From assembly GCA_019916065.1 (NCBI GenBank), contig CM034236.1:57998690-58062689 (forward strand): a DNA stretch of 64,000 nucleotides, read 5' to 3'. Source of the DNA: Vitellaria paradoxa (taxonomy: Eukaryota > Streptophyta > Magnoliopsida > Ericales > Sapotaceae). Below the pieces are notes generated by a model. The model was not told where the DNA came from, ran no database searches, and saw only the letters and a list, made by a program, of their open reading frames with translations. Below are positions 11,773-23,527 of this stretch, piece by piece. The translations under genes and the position numbers were made by a program. The stretch's first letter is position 1, and every line of letters starts with the position of its first letter.

Positions 11773-12314
11773 TGAACGCATAGAATAAGAGACCTCCAAA
11801 TATTGATAATATTTTTTAAAATATGAGAACACAAGGCAAGTTCATTTTTTATCCAATTCAATATTCTCCTTCATAAGAAATTTATACTAAAAAAAATTAA
11901 AAATAAAAATAAATTTATCCATATAAAGGGAAACTGTTGTTACATAAATGATTTTTATATTTGTACGAATTAAATAATATTAGTGAAAAGTATTTACTAT
12001 TAATTTATATTTAAATTTATTTATTAATAATTAATGTTAAATAAAAAGTGTTTTCGTGTGAGTTTCCTCTAGTATATAAATATATAGATGGAGAAGATTT
12101 CTTAATGTCTCCATATTTACTTAGCTATATATGTAGCCGTCACAATTTTATTTTAGAAAAAAAAAATATTCTTCTTAGGTCTCAATAGCTTTCCATTAGT
12201 TTTCAATGATTTATTGATTCATTAATTTTTTTTTTTTTTTACTAACTCAGATGAAAAAAAAAAATAGAAACAAATGAGAAATTTTAAAGAATGAATGATC
12301 AACTACTGATTGAA

Positions 12315-12352
<38 letters not shown>

Positions 12353-13235
12353 GATAGGAGAGTAATTACCAAAAAAAAAGATAGGAGAGAAAAAAAAATG
12401 CAAGATAAACGAAGCCATAGGTTTCGTTTGGTTTGTAATTTTTCTCTAAAAAATTCTATAAATCTCTATTAACTTTATATCACATCAATTTTTTTTCTTT
12501 CACTGCACACATTACGAACTCTCAATTTATCTCAATTTACCTCACTTTTTTTTTTACTCCAAACGAAATCATATAAGATAGGGTGAGTTTGGAGTGAAAT
12601 AAAGTGAGATGAATTGAGATAAATTGAGAATTCGTAATGCATCGAGTGAAAGAAAAAAATTGATGTAATATATAATTAACAGATATTTATAAAAAATTTT
12701 TAAAATTTATTTACAAACCAAACTCACCCATAATAGATTGGATCGATCGTAATCAGCGCACTGTTGCACGAGATAAGAATGGTTGGGGAAACTTCAAAGA
12801 GAAGTTTCCGCCCGTTCCACGGTCGTCCCGTGATATTATTGTAATGTGGATTTCTAGAAGCCTTGACATTTATGTATCTCCACTACCCCAAATACTAATT
12901 AAAAACAAATAATCATTAAGTAATTAGTCAAAGGAATATTATATATATACATATATATACATGGACACGGTTAAGCAACCGGAATCCTCAACGGTCAAAT
13001 TTTTCCTTCTGGCACTCCCTAATTGGTGATACATTATTGAAAATTATCTCATCTAGAGAGGAGGGAGCTAGGTCTGATCTTGTGTGTGAAGACATATATC
13101 TGTATATATACATATATGGTGACGCAAAACTCACAAGAAAAGGAAAATTACTAATAAATTACTGGTACTAGTCGTTTGCCCTTGTATTCAAAGATCTCTC
13201 TTCTCCTCTCCTCTCCATCTAATTAACCAACCACA
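10351..13235. other. A+T-rich intergenic region between divergent genes
   Basis: The DNA holds the presumed promoters of the CYSTM gene (minus) and the GEM-like gene (plus). No further gene is seen. TA runs occur near 10351-10375, 11155-11180 and 11747-11772, and an AAT run near 12318-12351. A pair of MITEs lies at 12421-12735. TATA-like strings near 12943-12962 and 13090-13115 could serve the GEM-like gene. Confidence 0.55.
12421..12735. mobile_element. Head-to-head pair of MITEs
   Basis: Copy A (about 12423-12570) runs from TTTCGTTTGGTTTGTAA to TACTCCAAACGAAAT. Copy B (about 12580-12732) runs from GGGTGAGTTTGGAGTG to TTACAAACCAAACTCACCC and is largely the reverse complement of copy A (for example CTCAATTTATCTCAATTTACCTCAC-like blocks face their complements). 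Each copy has its own terminal inverted repeats, and together they make a longer palindrome. They belong to the family seen at 2211-2341. Confidence 0.65.
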
Positions 13236-14327
13236 ATGATGAACGGCGGCTCTCAAGAATCCCTGCAGCAACCTCTCTACCCATCATTGCAAGACACCTC
13301 CTTACCCTCAACTGCTACTACTAGTACCGCTAAAGAAAGGGTCAACTTTGATCAACCATCATCATCTTCCACCTCAGAACCATCGCCACCGACGTTGGCT
13401 GCTGCTGGTGGAAGCTCTGATTTTGCGGCTGAGAAATGGGGGACCCATGTAATGGGAGCACCTGCTGTGCCCACATGCCATCCGGGCAATCAAAAGGCAG
13501 CCCTGTGGGGTGCCGGAGATAACCCACAGGACCACCATTACCCATACCTCCAATACACACCCATTGAGAAATCAAACACCAGTCCAATGGAATCCATTCT
13601 CCACAAGTTCAACTCCTGGAGCCATAAGGCCGACACCACCGCCCACAATATATGGCACAATCGTACGTATACTAAAATTGTTTTCCCTATGTATATACAT
13701 ATATATATAAATTCATGTCCTCTTCAATCAATTGAATTGAATTCATTCATGGATTAATATTATTAATCGGGTTCAATTAATTTAATTTAATTTAATTAAC
13801 ACAACAACATTACAGTGAGAACAGGGTCATCGGTATCGGGAGCCGCGTGGAATAAAGTGAATCTAACAGCTAAAGCAATAACGGGAGGTGGGTTTGAGTG
13901 TTTGTACAAGCAGACCTTCTCAACCTTTCCAGATGAGAAGCTCAAGAAGTCATTTGCGTGTTACCTCTCCACCACCACCGGACCCGTCGCCGGAACTCTC
14001 TACCTCTCCACCCATCACGCTGCCTTTTGCAGCGATCGGCCTCTGTCCTTCACTGCACCCTCCGGCCAACAGACTTGGAGCTATTACAAGGTGATGGTAC
14101 CATTGGTGAAGATCTGCGCCATCAATCCAGTAGTAATGAGGGACAATCCATCGGAAAAGTATCTCCAGATTGTGACCATAGACGGACATGATTTCTGGTT
14201 CATGGGTTTTGTCAATTATGAGAAAGCAACTCGCCATCTCTCTGAAAGCCTCGCCGGCCCCCCAACTACTACTTTTGTAGCATCTGGAGTACCCGTACAA
14301 GTTCAACCCCCCGCCGGAGGACCATGA
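13236..14327 (+). CDS. GRAM-domain GEM-like / FIP1-type protein
   Basis: Exons 13236-13662 and 13816-14327 join in phase 1 (C|TG makes Leu, giving WHNLRTG), for 312 aa. The first 140 residues are low-complexity (Ser/Thr/Pro/Gln) with EKWGTHVMGAPAVP, typical of the family. Exon 2 holds the GRAM domain: TFSTFPDEKLKKSFACYL, then GTLYLSTHHAAFCSDRPL, then YYKVMVPLVKI and YLQIVTIDGHDFWFMGF, ending at about residue 295. Plant proteins of this family are called ABA-responsive or GEM-like. Arabidopsis GEM acts in epidermal patterning and division control, and relatives respond to ABA; the GRAM domain is thought to bind lipids or proteins at membranes. The start is the first of two nearby ATGs (13236, 13239), after a CT-rich leader. 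No damage was seen. The exact subfamily member cannot be told by eye. Confidence 0.92.
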
Positions 14328-14464
14328 TTTCATTCATTTCTGAATTCTGTATTTCCATCTTCAAATTATCTCCCCCACCTTTTTGACTTCCGTTGGCCTC
14401 TTTTGATTTCTTCTTCAAATATTTGTTAAATAATGATACGGGCCCCGCCTTCATCTTTCTCAGT

Positions 14465-14499
<35 letters not shown>

Positions 14500-15038
14500 T
14501 AGAATCGGACATACTATGTGTTATTTTAATTAAAATAAAATTATTAAAAAATTAACAAAAGTGCCTCAGAAAAATAAATAATTACGAGCATATATTTAAG
14601 TGTAGAAAATAATTAATGAAGAATCATTTAAAGAAAATAAAAAGTTACAAAAAAAAAAAAAATTAGTTAGTAGTTAAAAGAAATTTAAGAAAAAAAAAAC
14701 AAAAATAAATAGGTAAAATTATTTAATTATATGATAGTTATAAAATTTACTTTTTAATATTATTGAAATTGTAGGTAATACAAAGAGTTTATGGGTATTA
14801 TTAAAAAAAAAAAAAGATGCTTCACCTAAAATAAAGTTTTATAAATTTTAAAATCTCAACATTGCCCTTAGTATTTACTTTATATAATAATATAGATATA
14901 TCTTCCAATTTATTTAAATTTTTTTTCTTGCTTTTGCCATTTTCTATTAATGTTATGGCAATCCCAATTCAAGATTCAAGCTACTTTGGGATGAAAAAAA
15001 TAGTTAACTACTAGCTAGCTAGTTAAGGTTTTTTTTTG

Positions 15039-15060
15039 GTGCGCGCGCGCACGCGCGCGT
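15039..15060. repeat. Alternating purine-pyrimidine GC tract (potential Z-DNA)
   Basis: Twenty-two bases alternate strictly between purine and pyrimidine, nearly all G and C, within DNA that is otherwise strongly A+T-rich. Such tracts can adopt left-handed DNA under supercoiling. Function is unknown. Confidence 0.6.
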
Positions 15061-15370
15061 TTAAAAGGAAAAAAAAAATTAATAATTATTTTTTTATCTT
15101 TTTGTTAATTTAATATATTTATTTTTAGTAGTTTAAAAAAATTCAAAATGTAAGAAAATAAGTTTGGTAATTTAAGAAAAAAAAGGTTAAAAGTAAAATG
15201 TGGAACCCGCTTGCAATGATAATCATTGAACTGCATTTGTTCCTCTAATCCATCGCTTAGGAGATTGATTAACGCAGCAGCGAGGAACAACCCGCCCATA
15301 CAGCTAGTGGGGAGGACAGCACTACTTGCAAAGCCCGTTTGGCTAGGGAACGCCGCAAGCGCGAAGTGTG

Positions 15371-15645
15371 GTGGGCTCAAGGGCTGCAGTGAAAAATTCA
15401 TTACAGGCACTGCAGTGGAAGATGAACAGTCGAGATTTCTTTGTATTTAATCCGATGGTTCTAATTTATTTTAATTCAATTTATTTTCAAAATAAAAATA
15501 AAAGTTTAAAAAATCTGATTGGAATACAATTAATACGGAATGTCAAAGATCATATGTAATTAAAGAGTAAAAAAATCTCAACCGTTCATCTTTCTATTAC
15601 AGTCTCTGTAGTGAATTTTTCACTGCAGTCCCCTTGAACCCAAGT
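15371..15645. mobile_element. Foldback / MITE-like element with about 68-bp arms
   Basis: The left arm (15371-15438; GGGCTGCAGTGAAAAATTCA, then AGATGAAC, then GAGATTT) pairs with the right arm (about 15570-15640; the complement of GACTGCAGTGAAAAATTCAC and AGATGAACGG). Most positions agree. The 130-bp middle is A+T-rich. A possible relative of one arm end lies at about 36830-36850 (GCATTGCAGTCCCCTAGAAC). No coding capacity. Confidence 0.65.
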
Positions 15646-17904
15646 GTGGTACGCCTGGTCGAGTTTTTAACTAGGTACCACTCTTCCTAAACGAAGGCTA
15701 AAATTTGGAGAATACATCTTACGGATGTCCACACAACTCAACCCAACCCAACCCAAGTGGGCTGGACTTGTAATTCACTTTCGGGGCGAGTGTAGGGTTT
15801 GTGTCCAACCCAATCAAAAATCCAATAATCGAACTGAAATCTCAGTTTTAAGTTGGTTTTGATAATTTATTAGATTCATCATCAATTTCAGTTATTTGAT
15901 TTTGATTATTATTTTTACAGATTCAAAATAAATGAAAACTAAATAACAAGATATTTATATTGCTTTTTTAATATACTCCGCAAGCAACGAATCAGTAATT
16001 TGCTCTAAATTTTCTTCCTTCATGTCTAATTTTAATTTATACCTCATTTTTCTAATCAAAGTTAAGCCCTTCTATCTTGCTGCAATATAGTAATATATAT
16101 ATATATATACACACACGCACACTTAATAAATATTCAGATTACCAAGGCAAAAGCAGAAAACTAGATGCGCGCGTGCTTTTCACGGTCGTAGAGGCTTGCT
16201 GTGTTTGTTTTATTGTAAATTAAATTTACAGAAATATATATATATATATATATTTGGGAGAAAAATATTCTCAAACATGTTTTTTTTTTTTTTTTGTTTA
16301 ATTGGTAAAAGAAATCTGAAAATCTATCAATTGTTATTAATATATAATCATCAATTATACTAATTGTTACATGCATTTAAATGTTAAAAGAAAATAAAAA
16401 AGACCCACCTAATGAGTCAGTAAATATGGATATAAACACTATTTAAATTCAATTTTTAAAATAGATTGTTTGATGATGTGCATAAATATATACCAAAAAA
16501 AAAAAATTTCTCTCCGTCACTGTGCAACTTTAATTTTTATATAGCAGCAATACTCTTTAATTTTCTTTTAATTTCATTATCATGTTTTGAAAAAAAATAA
16601 ATAAAGGTAATTAATGAAATTTAAAATAAATATTGACTGAAAACTGACTCAATATAATTTTCTAAATTGAAATTAATATTAATTTAAATTTTAAAAATAG
16701 TATTTTCGATAATTAATTTTTATTTTACTTTTAATAATTAGTGACAAGAATTTCATATTGACATCAATGATATGATAGTTGGTAAAACTATCATCACACA
16801 CAAGCCACCAATTATTTAAGCATCAATAGAATTTTACCATAATTGTTAAAGTTTGATATTGCTAAGAGCGCATTTTACAAGTTCTAAAAGTATAACAGTT
16901 GCCATAAACTTTTTCATTAGTGCTTGAATAATTGGTGTCTTGTTTATAATTATGATTTGATGTGTAATCACTATTGAAAAGACTAGTATTAGCGACCGTC
17001 ACAGGCGGTCGCTAAAAATGAAAAAGCGGCCGCTAAAAGTATTAGCGACGGCTTAGCGACCGCCTCAAGCAAGTCGCATTTGGGTCCTAACTAAAAAGTA
17101 TTAACGATCGTCAAAGCAGTCGTTAAGTTTTTTGTGACTGCTGCTGCGACCGCTGGGAGGAAAAACATCAGGAAATTAGCGACCGCTAGTAGCGGTCGCT
17201 GATAGTTATTGCGTAGTCGCTGTTTCTTTGGCGTAAAAATGCTTAGAGATTGCACCAAATGACGCGAAATATTAGCGACAGCTTAGTGGTCGCTAATACT
17301 TACTCCGGGAAACCAAGGCTATTTGGCGCCATTTGGCACCGAAGAATTAGCTACCCTTTTGGTGTATTAGCGACCGCTTCAATAAGCAGTTTTATATTTT
17401 TTTTTATAGTAGAATCTAATTATAAATCTCAATAATTTATTTTTACGAATCGAATTATTTAAATTATCTATTTAATAATTATTTATTATTTATGTTTAAA
17501 AGTTTATTTCAAATTTAATTTAATTATATTTTTATTAATTTGCACATTGAACTAAACAATGTTTTCATAAAATCAATCAAAAAAACAAACATGGCTCCTA
17601 ATTATGATTATATATATATATATATATATATATACAAACACAATATCAAATTAGATTGCAATTAAAACAAAATTTTATTATATGTAAATGTTCAAAATAC
17701 AAAAACTAAAATATATATAAATGTACTGATCAAAATAGATACAAATGGATCCTAATCATCCTAATCCAGTCCAAGAGGGCCATCCGCCATCGTCCGGATC
17801 CTACAATGGAATAATAACGAAATTAGAACGTGATAAACAGACATGAATAAATAAATTTATAAAATTTTAATGAGTAATAGTAATGAAAAATAAAATTTTT
17901 AACC

Positions 17905-19045
17905 TGAAGAGGAGGAGATGGATGGCTTTGACTCTGAGAGAGGTGCCTCTCCATCTCAGCTATCATCTCGCCCTGAGGTGATGCCTCTCGCTCGTCCATC
18001 TCAACTCAAAGGGTTTGGAGTAGATCCTGGTCACGACGTCTGACCTAAGAAGATGACTCTGCTCGTGTACTGGATCGGCGTGGAATACCCGCGCCCCGCG
18101 TAAGCGTGTATCCATGACCATCGCGTCCGACGATGGAGAAAAATATCTCATCCCTCTTCTCTTCGGACTCCCTCTCATCCGGCGACAACTCCTCTAAATG
18201 TGCATTAAACTGCGCCTATTACAAACAAGCCGAGACGGAAAAAACAAGATAAGTAACTATATTATCTAAAGTAAAATTCAATTATATGTTCGTTGGACAA
18301 AATATTAAAATTAGTTACCTGTATGGCCTAAACTTTAGGCGAATCAGTATGTCGAGTCGCCAACCACATGGACATCCGATCTGTCCTTGGGCCCCCCTCT
18401 GTTCTCTGTTGAAAGGTAATTTATGTTAATAAGTTACTATCATTAAATATGAAAACAAAAAAGTCGCTATTGACGTGATAAGCTAACGTTTTTATCTCGT
18501 GGCGAACTTGAGAAAAGTGTCGAGTCCCCTCCTTATGGCCCGGACCCTACATTCCTCGATTTCGCGAGTTCCTCTGGGCCTCCGCCTATTTTAAGTTTTT
18601 CTCGATTAGTTTTTATAATTTATGCTTTATAACATTAAAACTTAAGAAAAAAAATCAACTCGCAATCTACTCACCTGTGCCTTGGGACTCGACCAATACC
18701 TGACGAGTTCAGCCCACTGGTGGGGAAGAACACCCAGTGGGACTTGCTGGAGGATGTCAGGGTCATTCTCATGACCCTTCCAGTATTTTTCTTTAATCTT
18801 ATTTTTATGATCCTTCCACATCTTCCAACACTTGGTGAACATAATGTCCCGGAAGTCTGGAGGAACATCAACTACATTGGCCTAAAAATGACAAATTGTA
18901 GAATATTATTTATGTTATAAGTTTCAACAGATAAACCACGTACAAATAAAATTGAAAAATTTCATACCTGCACCTCGGTCCATAGACCCTCGAACGTAAA
19001 ATCTGCGACTCTCAATAGATGACCGTTCAGTGGGATGACACGTCT
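17905..19045 (-). pseudogene. Plant transposase gene remnant (Ptta/En/Spm, Transposase_24 type)
   Basis: Read on the minus strand, exon-like pieces follow in order. About 19045-18965 reads RVIPLNGHLLRVADF and FEGLWTEVQ. 18884-18672 reads FTKCWKMWKDHKNKIKEKY and later LPHQWAELVRYWSSPKAQ, with a GT donor. About 18590-18500 has GHKEGTRHFSQVRHEI. About 18405-18325 has DRMSMWLATRHTDSPK. 18215-17905 has IVGRDGHGYTLTRGAG and a coiled, Glu/Arg-rich end. The WKMWK...YW core and the order match plant En/Spm accessory proteins (PF03004). In-frame stops in at least two pieces show decay. I cannot exclude that some stops lie in wrongly assigned introns. Confidence 0.7.
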
Positions 19046-19059
19046 TATATTATCTTATT

Positions 19060-19860
19060 AGAACTTATTTTTAATTTATATTTTTAATGAACCTACAAGT
19101 TATAATTTAATATTAATATTCACTTAATCTTAATATTTTTAATACTATTGTCTAATATTATAAATATCATAATATCATTTAATTTCCCTAAGGTAACGTT
19201 CATTATATAATTTAATTAATTTCAGTAAGGTAATAATATTAATTAATCTTCTTAATGTAATGTTAATTAATTTTAATATCATAATATAATTAATTTATTT
19301 TAAAATTTTATAATATAATTTAATTTAAATATTAAGGTAACGTTAATTAAATATTTTTCAAGATTGTTTTAATAAATGATAATAATATATACAAATTATT
19401 TAATAAATTATATTATCCTATTATAACTTAATTTTAATTTATATTTTTAATGAACCTATAAGTTATAATTTAATATTAATATTTAATTAATTTTCATATT
19501 TTTAATATTATTGTCTAACTTTATAAATATCATAATATAATTTAATTTCCTTAAGATAAGTTAATTTATTATAACTTAATTTTAATTTATATTTTTAAAG
19601 AACCTACAAGTTATAATTTAATATTAATATTTACTTAATTTTTATATTTATAATATTATTATCTAACATTATAAATATCATAATATAATTTAATTTTCTT
19701 AAGATAAGTTAATTTATTATAACTTAATTTTAATTTATATTTTTAAAGAACCTACAAGTTATAATTTAATATTAATATTTACTTAATTTTCATATTTTTA
19801 ATATTATTGTCTAACATTATAAATATCATAATATAATTTAATTTCCTTAAGGTAAGTTAA
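19060..19860. repeat. A+T-rich tandem repeats, about 148-bp unit
   Basis: The marker AACCTACAAGTTATAATTTA recurs at 19090, 19453 (AACCTATAAG variant), 19601 and 19749. The last three are spaced exactly 148 bp apart; the first is 363 bp earlier, across a more degraded stretch. The unit also contains TAAATATCATAATATAATTT and a TTAAGRTAAGTTAAT-like block. The array lies inside the CACTA element. Confidence 0.75.
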
Positions 19861-21514
19861 TCAATTTATTTTTAAAAATTATACATTTATGTATTTATAA
19901 TTCCAAATATCTTACTTTAATATTGCTCATTTTTAAAATTAATTTCTTAATTGTTTAATCATTACTTCAAAAGCAAATCATATTAAATATTATTTTTCAT
20001 ATTTTTATATTTTTAAATTAAAAAATATTAAGCACTCACTTCTTTATTATTTTTGATAATTATTTCACTCAATGATAATAATATATATATTTTATTAAAT
20101 AAAAGTATTTAATAAATTATATTTTCTTACAAAGAGCTAATTTCAATTCACATTTTTAAATTTAAAAAAATAAGCATTCACACTTTTATAATTTCAAAAA
20201 ATTATATTTCAATCAAAATATTTTTACTTTTTTTAATACTGATTTTTAATACTTAATTTTATTAATTTTAATACCTACTTTAAATATTTGAATTTAAAAA
20301 TAATTTTAAGCTTAATTTAATAAAACATTCGCTCTGTTATGATTTCAAATTTTTAGTTCAACAAAATTAAAAAAAAAAAGAGTCCAAAACTACATTTCTC
20401 TTTTCAAAACTATGTTCATAATTATTTTAATCAATATTTTGTCACCTTTCAGTCATACTTAATTAAAATTATTTTTATAGTTAGTTTAACGAATGATAAT
20501 AAAAGATATAAAGTGATAAAAAAATTCAAATCTTTATTTAGTCTAATTAATTTTTTTAAATTTAAATCTTTATTTAGTCGCCTAAAATTATATGACATCT
20601 CATAATATATATGAAAAAATTTGTCCTTAATAAATAGAAAAATATTTAAAATTTTCTTGAATTCGAAACTTTTCAAAAAGAATAGTTATTTATCTCTTTT
20701 TAAGTTTTTCAAAATTCAAACTATATTAAAAAAATTAAAAATTAAAAAGTTAGGTATATGTGGTAATTCTAAAAAATCCATATTAAATTAATATTTTAAT
20801 TTAAATTTATTTCAAATTTTTCTCTCCAAAAAATTTTCCCATTCACTAAATTTTTCTTCTAAAATCTCTTTTTTTTTTCCTCCAACATACCAATTTTTAT
20901 ATTTCTCCTTCTATTTTGCTCCTTTCATTTTTTTTAAAATATGAAATTAAAAACATACCTATAATTCAACCAAAAATATACTTTCATTTTCCTCCAACGT
21001 ACCTATAATTTCTCATTAAAATTAAAAACAGCAAAATAAATTTAAAAAATAACAAAATTAAAAAAATAAAAAAAACAGCAAAATAAAAAAATTTTGATAG
21101 TAAAAAAAAACAGCAATATACATAAAAAAAATACATTACACAGTAAAAAAAAATTTGACAGCAATATTTCAACAATATCACATTTCACAACCAACAATTC
21201 AAAAAACATTCCAATCAAACAACCAACATCCAACATCAACAGCATATATATGAAATAAACAAATTAATGAGTAACTAAAATAAAAAAAATAATAATATAT
21301 ACATGCATGCATGGATGAATCATCAAACCCCAACCACAAAAACCAAAAAAAAAAAAATTATTTACATTAATCCAATAATAGACATGAAAAAATCAAAAAA
21401 TATAAAAAATAATTCAAACTAAAAAAAAACAAACCTGGTGGTGTGGTGGTGAGGCCTTCAAAAAACTCTTATACACAAAAAAAAAAAAAAAAGAAAATTA
21501 GTGTGAGAGAGAGT

Positions 21515-21551
<37 letters not shown>

Positions 21552-21600
21552 AGAGAAAGAGAAAGCAAGAGAGAGAGAGAGAGCTAGAGAGAGAGCCTTA
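21515..21600. repeat. GA-rich microsatellite
   Basis: GA units dominate, broken by CAAA and AAAG. It lies near the right end of the CACTA element, next to a G+C-richer purine-rich block (21601-21725). Confidence 0.75.
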
Positions 21601-22814
21601 CCGGCGGCAGCGGTGGTGGTGACGGCAGCGGCAAGGAGGAGAGAAAGAAAGGGGGGAGAGAGGAGATAGTGCGGGGGAGGGAGATGAACAAGTGGGAGGG
21701 AGGGAGAGGAAAAAGAGAGGGGCGTTCTGTCTGATATAATTTGTGTGAAGTGGTCGCTAATACTGTCGCCTAAATGATATTAGCGACCGCTAAAATTTTC
21801 CCGTCGCCGATCCCTTGCCGCACTGGATTAGCGACGACCATTACAGCGACTGGCCGAAGTGGTCGCTAATACTATTATAGTGACCGCCAGAAGCGGTCGC
21901 CCGAGTTTTCTACTCGCCGATTGACCAATCTCTAGTAGTGAATACGGTATTGAAGTCAATTTTAAAATTCATTAGCTATTAAAAATAAATGAATTGATTA
22001 TCAAACATACCATTTTTAAAATTTAATTTAATATTCTTTTCAATTTAAATTTATAAAAAAATAAATTGATTGAATGTTGAGTCTATATTTTGTTTGAATT
22101 TCTGTAATTACTCTTATTTATTATTTCAAAACAAGAAGGAGACAGTAAATGAAAAAATGTATTGTTACCATATCAGAAATTAGAATGGGTAGTCATAAAT
22201 GATAGAAAAATAAAAATTAAAGATATTTAGCTATTGTTTATTAAGTATGCTTAAAATAATTATGTACACACTTTGAATGTATCAAATAGATAATTATTTT
22301 ATTGTTATAATTAAATTTTTTATAAAGTAGAAAAAAAAAAAAAAAAAAAAAAACAGAACAAGAACAAAGTGAATTTTTAGGGTGCATCTATAAGGAGTTT
22401 AGAGAATAAGCAAAAATCAAATAAAGATAATTAGTTCTAAAGTATCTTTAAAATTGAAATGACAAAATTAAATATATGTTAAACTAAGAGGTAAAAATGA
22501 AGTTTTCTCGAATATAACAATTAATTTACTAAATTATATTATAAAAAATATTGTGTCATTTGAAACTTTTTATGGATAATTATTAATCATTTTGTAAATT
22601 ATGTATATTAATATTTGGTACATATTAGATAATTATAAAACTTTATTAGTCTTTTAAAAATCAGAAAGAAAATAAATTCATCTTTAATTTAAAATTTTGA
22701 CCAAAGAAATTAAATGTGCGAATTCCTCGAAATTCATGTTGAATCTGTGAATTTAAGGATTAAACAGTGATTTACGTCATCTCACTTGGAAAGATGAAGT
22801 TACTTTTTAGGAAG

Positions 22815-22845
<31 letters not shown>

Positions 22846-23365
22846 ATTACTTATTATTTTGATGTGTTAATATGCATGAGAGTAGGAGGGTTAAATAAAC
22901 AAAAAGTTAATATTGATATAATTTCTCCTTTAAAAGCTACCTTCTTCATTTTGTGAGTTGCATTTAAAATACGTACAAATTAAGGCTGAAAATGGAAAGA
23001 TTCAGTCTAGCTACCTGCAAAAATGGGACTTTAGTAAACGACATGACCTTCCGCGTTCTGCATTCACCCTGCAAGGCATGAACGGAAACGAGACGGAATT
23101 AATTAGGACCGCCTCTGAAGGAAGAAGAGAATGCCTGGCATGAAAGAGAAGAGGCTGTCAAGTTAGCCAAGGAGACCGCCTGAAACCAAACGAGGGATCC
23201 TATCCTACATGTAGCTAATTAACTATATATATATTGGTATATTGTATAGATGTGATCCAAGATCCAATGGATGGAGCAGGCAAGTCATCCTTGGCTACCA
23301 AACAAGACTCTTCATCTTCATGTAAGGCCTCTCTTCCTTGATTTACTAGTTCTCATGTACGTATT

Positions 23366-23406
<41 letters not shown>

Positions 23407-23479
23407 TCAGGCTCCCATTTCAATTGGATCGACGCCAATACCTACTGGCCAACCCTCTGTTTATAGCCATATGAAAATA

Positions 23480-23482
<3 letters not shown>

Positions 23483-23527
<45 letters not shown>
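23483..23527. repeat. CT microsatellite
   Basis: About 20 CT units in a row. A CA microsatellite of about 14 units lies 90 bp upstream. Confidence 0.85.

Larger units (their letters stand above)
14328..16968. other. A+T-rich intergenic region with a foldback element
   Basis: No gene is recognised. Contents are the GEM-like 3' flank, a TA run (about 14467-14495), a GC alternating tract (15039-15060), a foldback repeat (15371-15645) preceded by a G+C-richer block of unknown nature (15225-15370), CA-type repeats (about 16107-16122) and several A or T tracts. Confidence 0.5.
16969..21940. mobile_element. Degenerate CACTA (En/Spm) transposon
   Basis: The left end starts CACTATTGAAAAGACTAG; the right end, read on the minus strand, starts CACTACTAGAGATTGG. 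The 3-bp sequence AAT flanks both sides (16966-16968 and 21941-21943), the target duplication size of this superfamily. Short GCGACCGC-like motifs occur many times in both orientations just inside each end (16990-17375 and 21745-21915), as in the subterminal repeats that bind the CACTA accessory protein. Length is 4,972 bp. Inside are minus-strand remains of a Ptta/En/Spm protein gene (17905-19045) and A+T-rich tandem repeats. No TNP2-type transposase was recognised, so the element is probably non-autonomous and dead. Confidence 0.85.

Noticed and set aside
13950..14333. Minus-strand frame of 127 codons over the GEM-like exon 2
   Set aside because: Shadow of the GRAM-domain exon; Gly/Ser-rich with no homology I can see.
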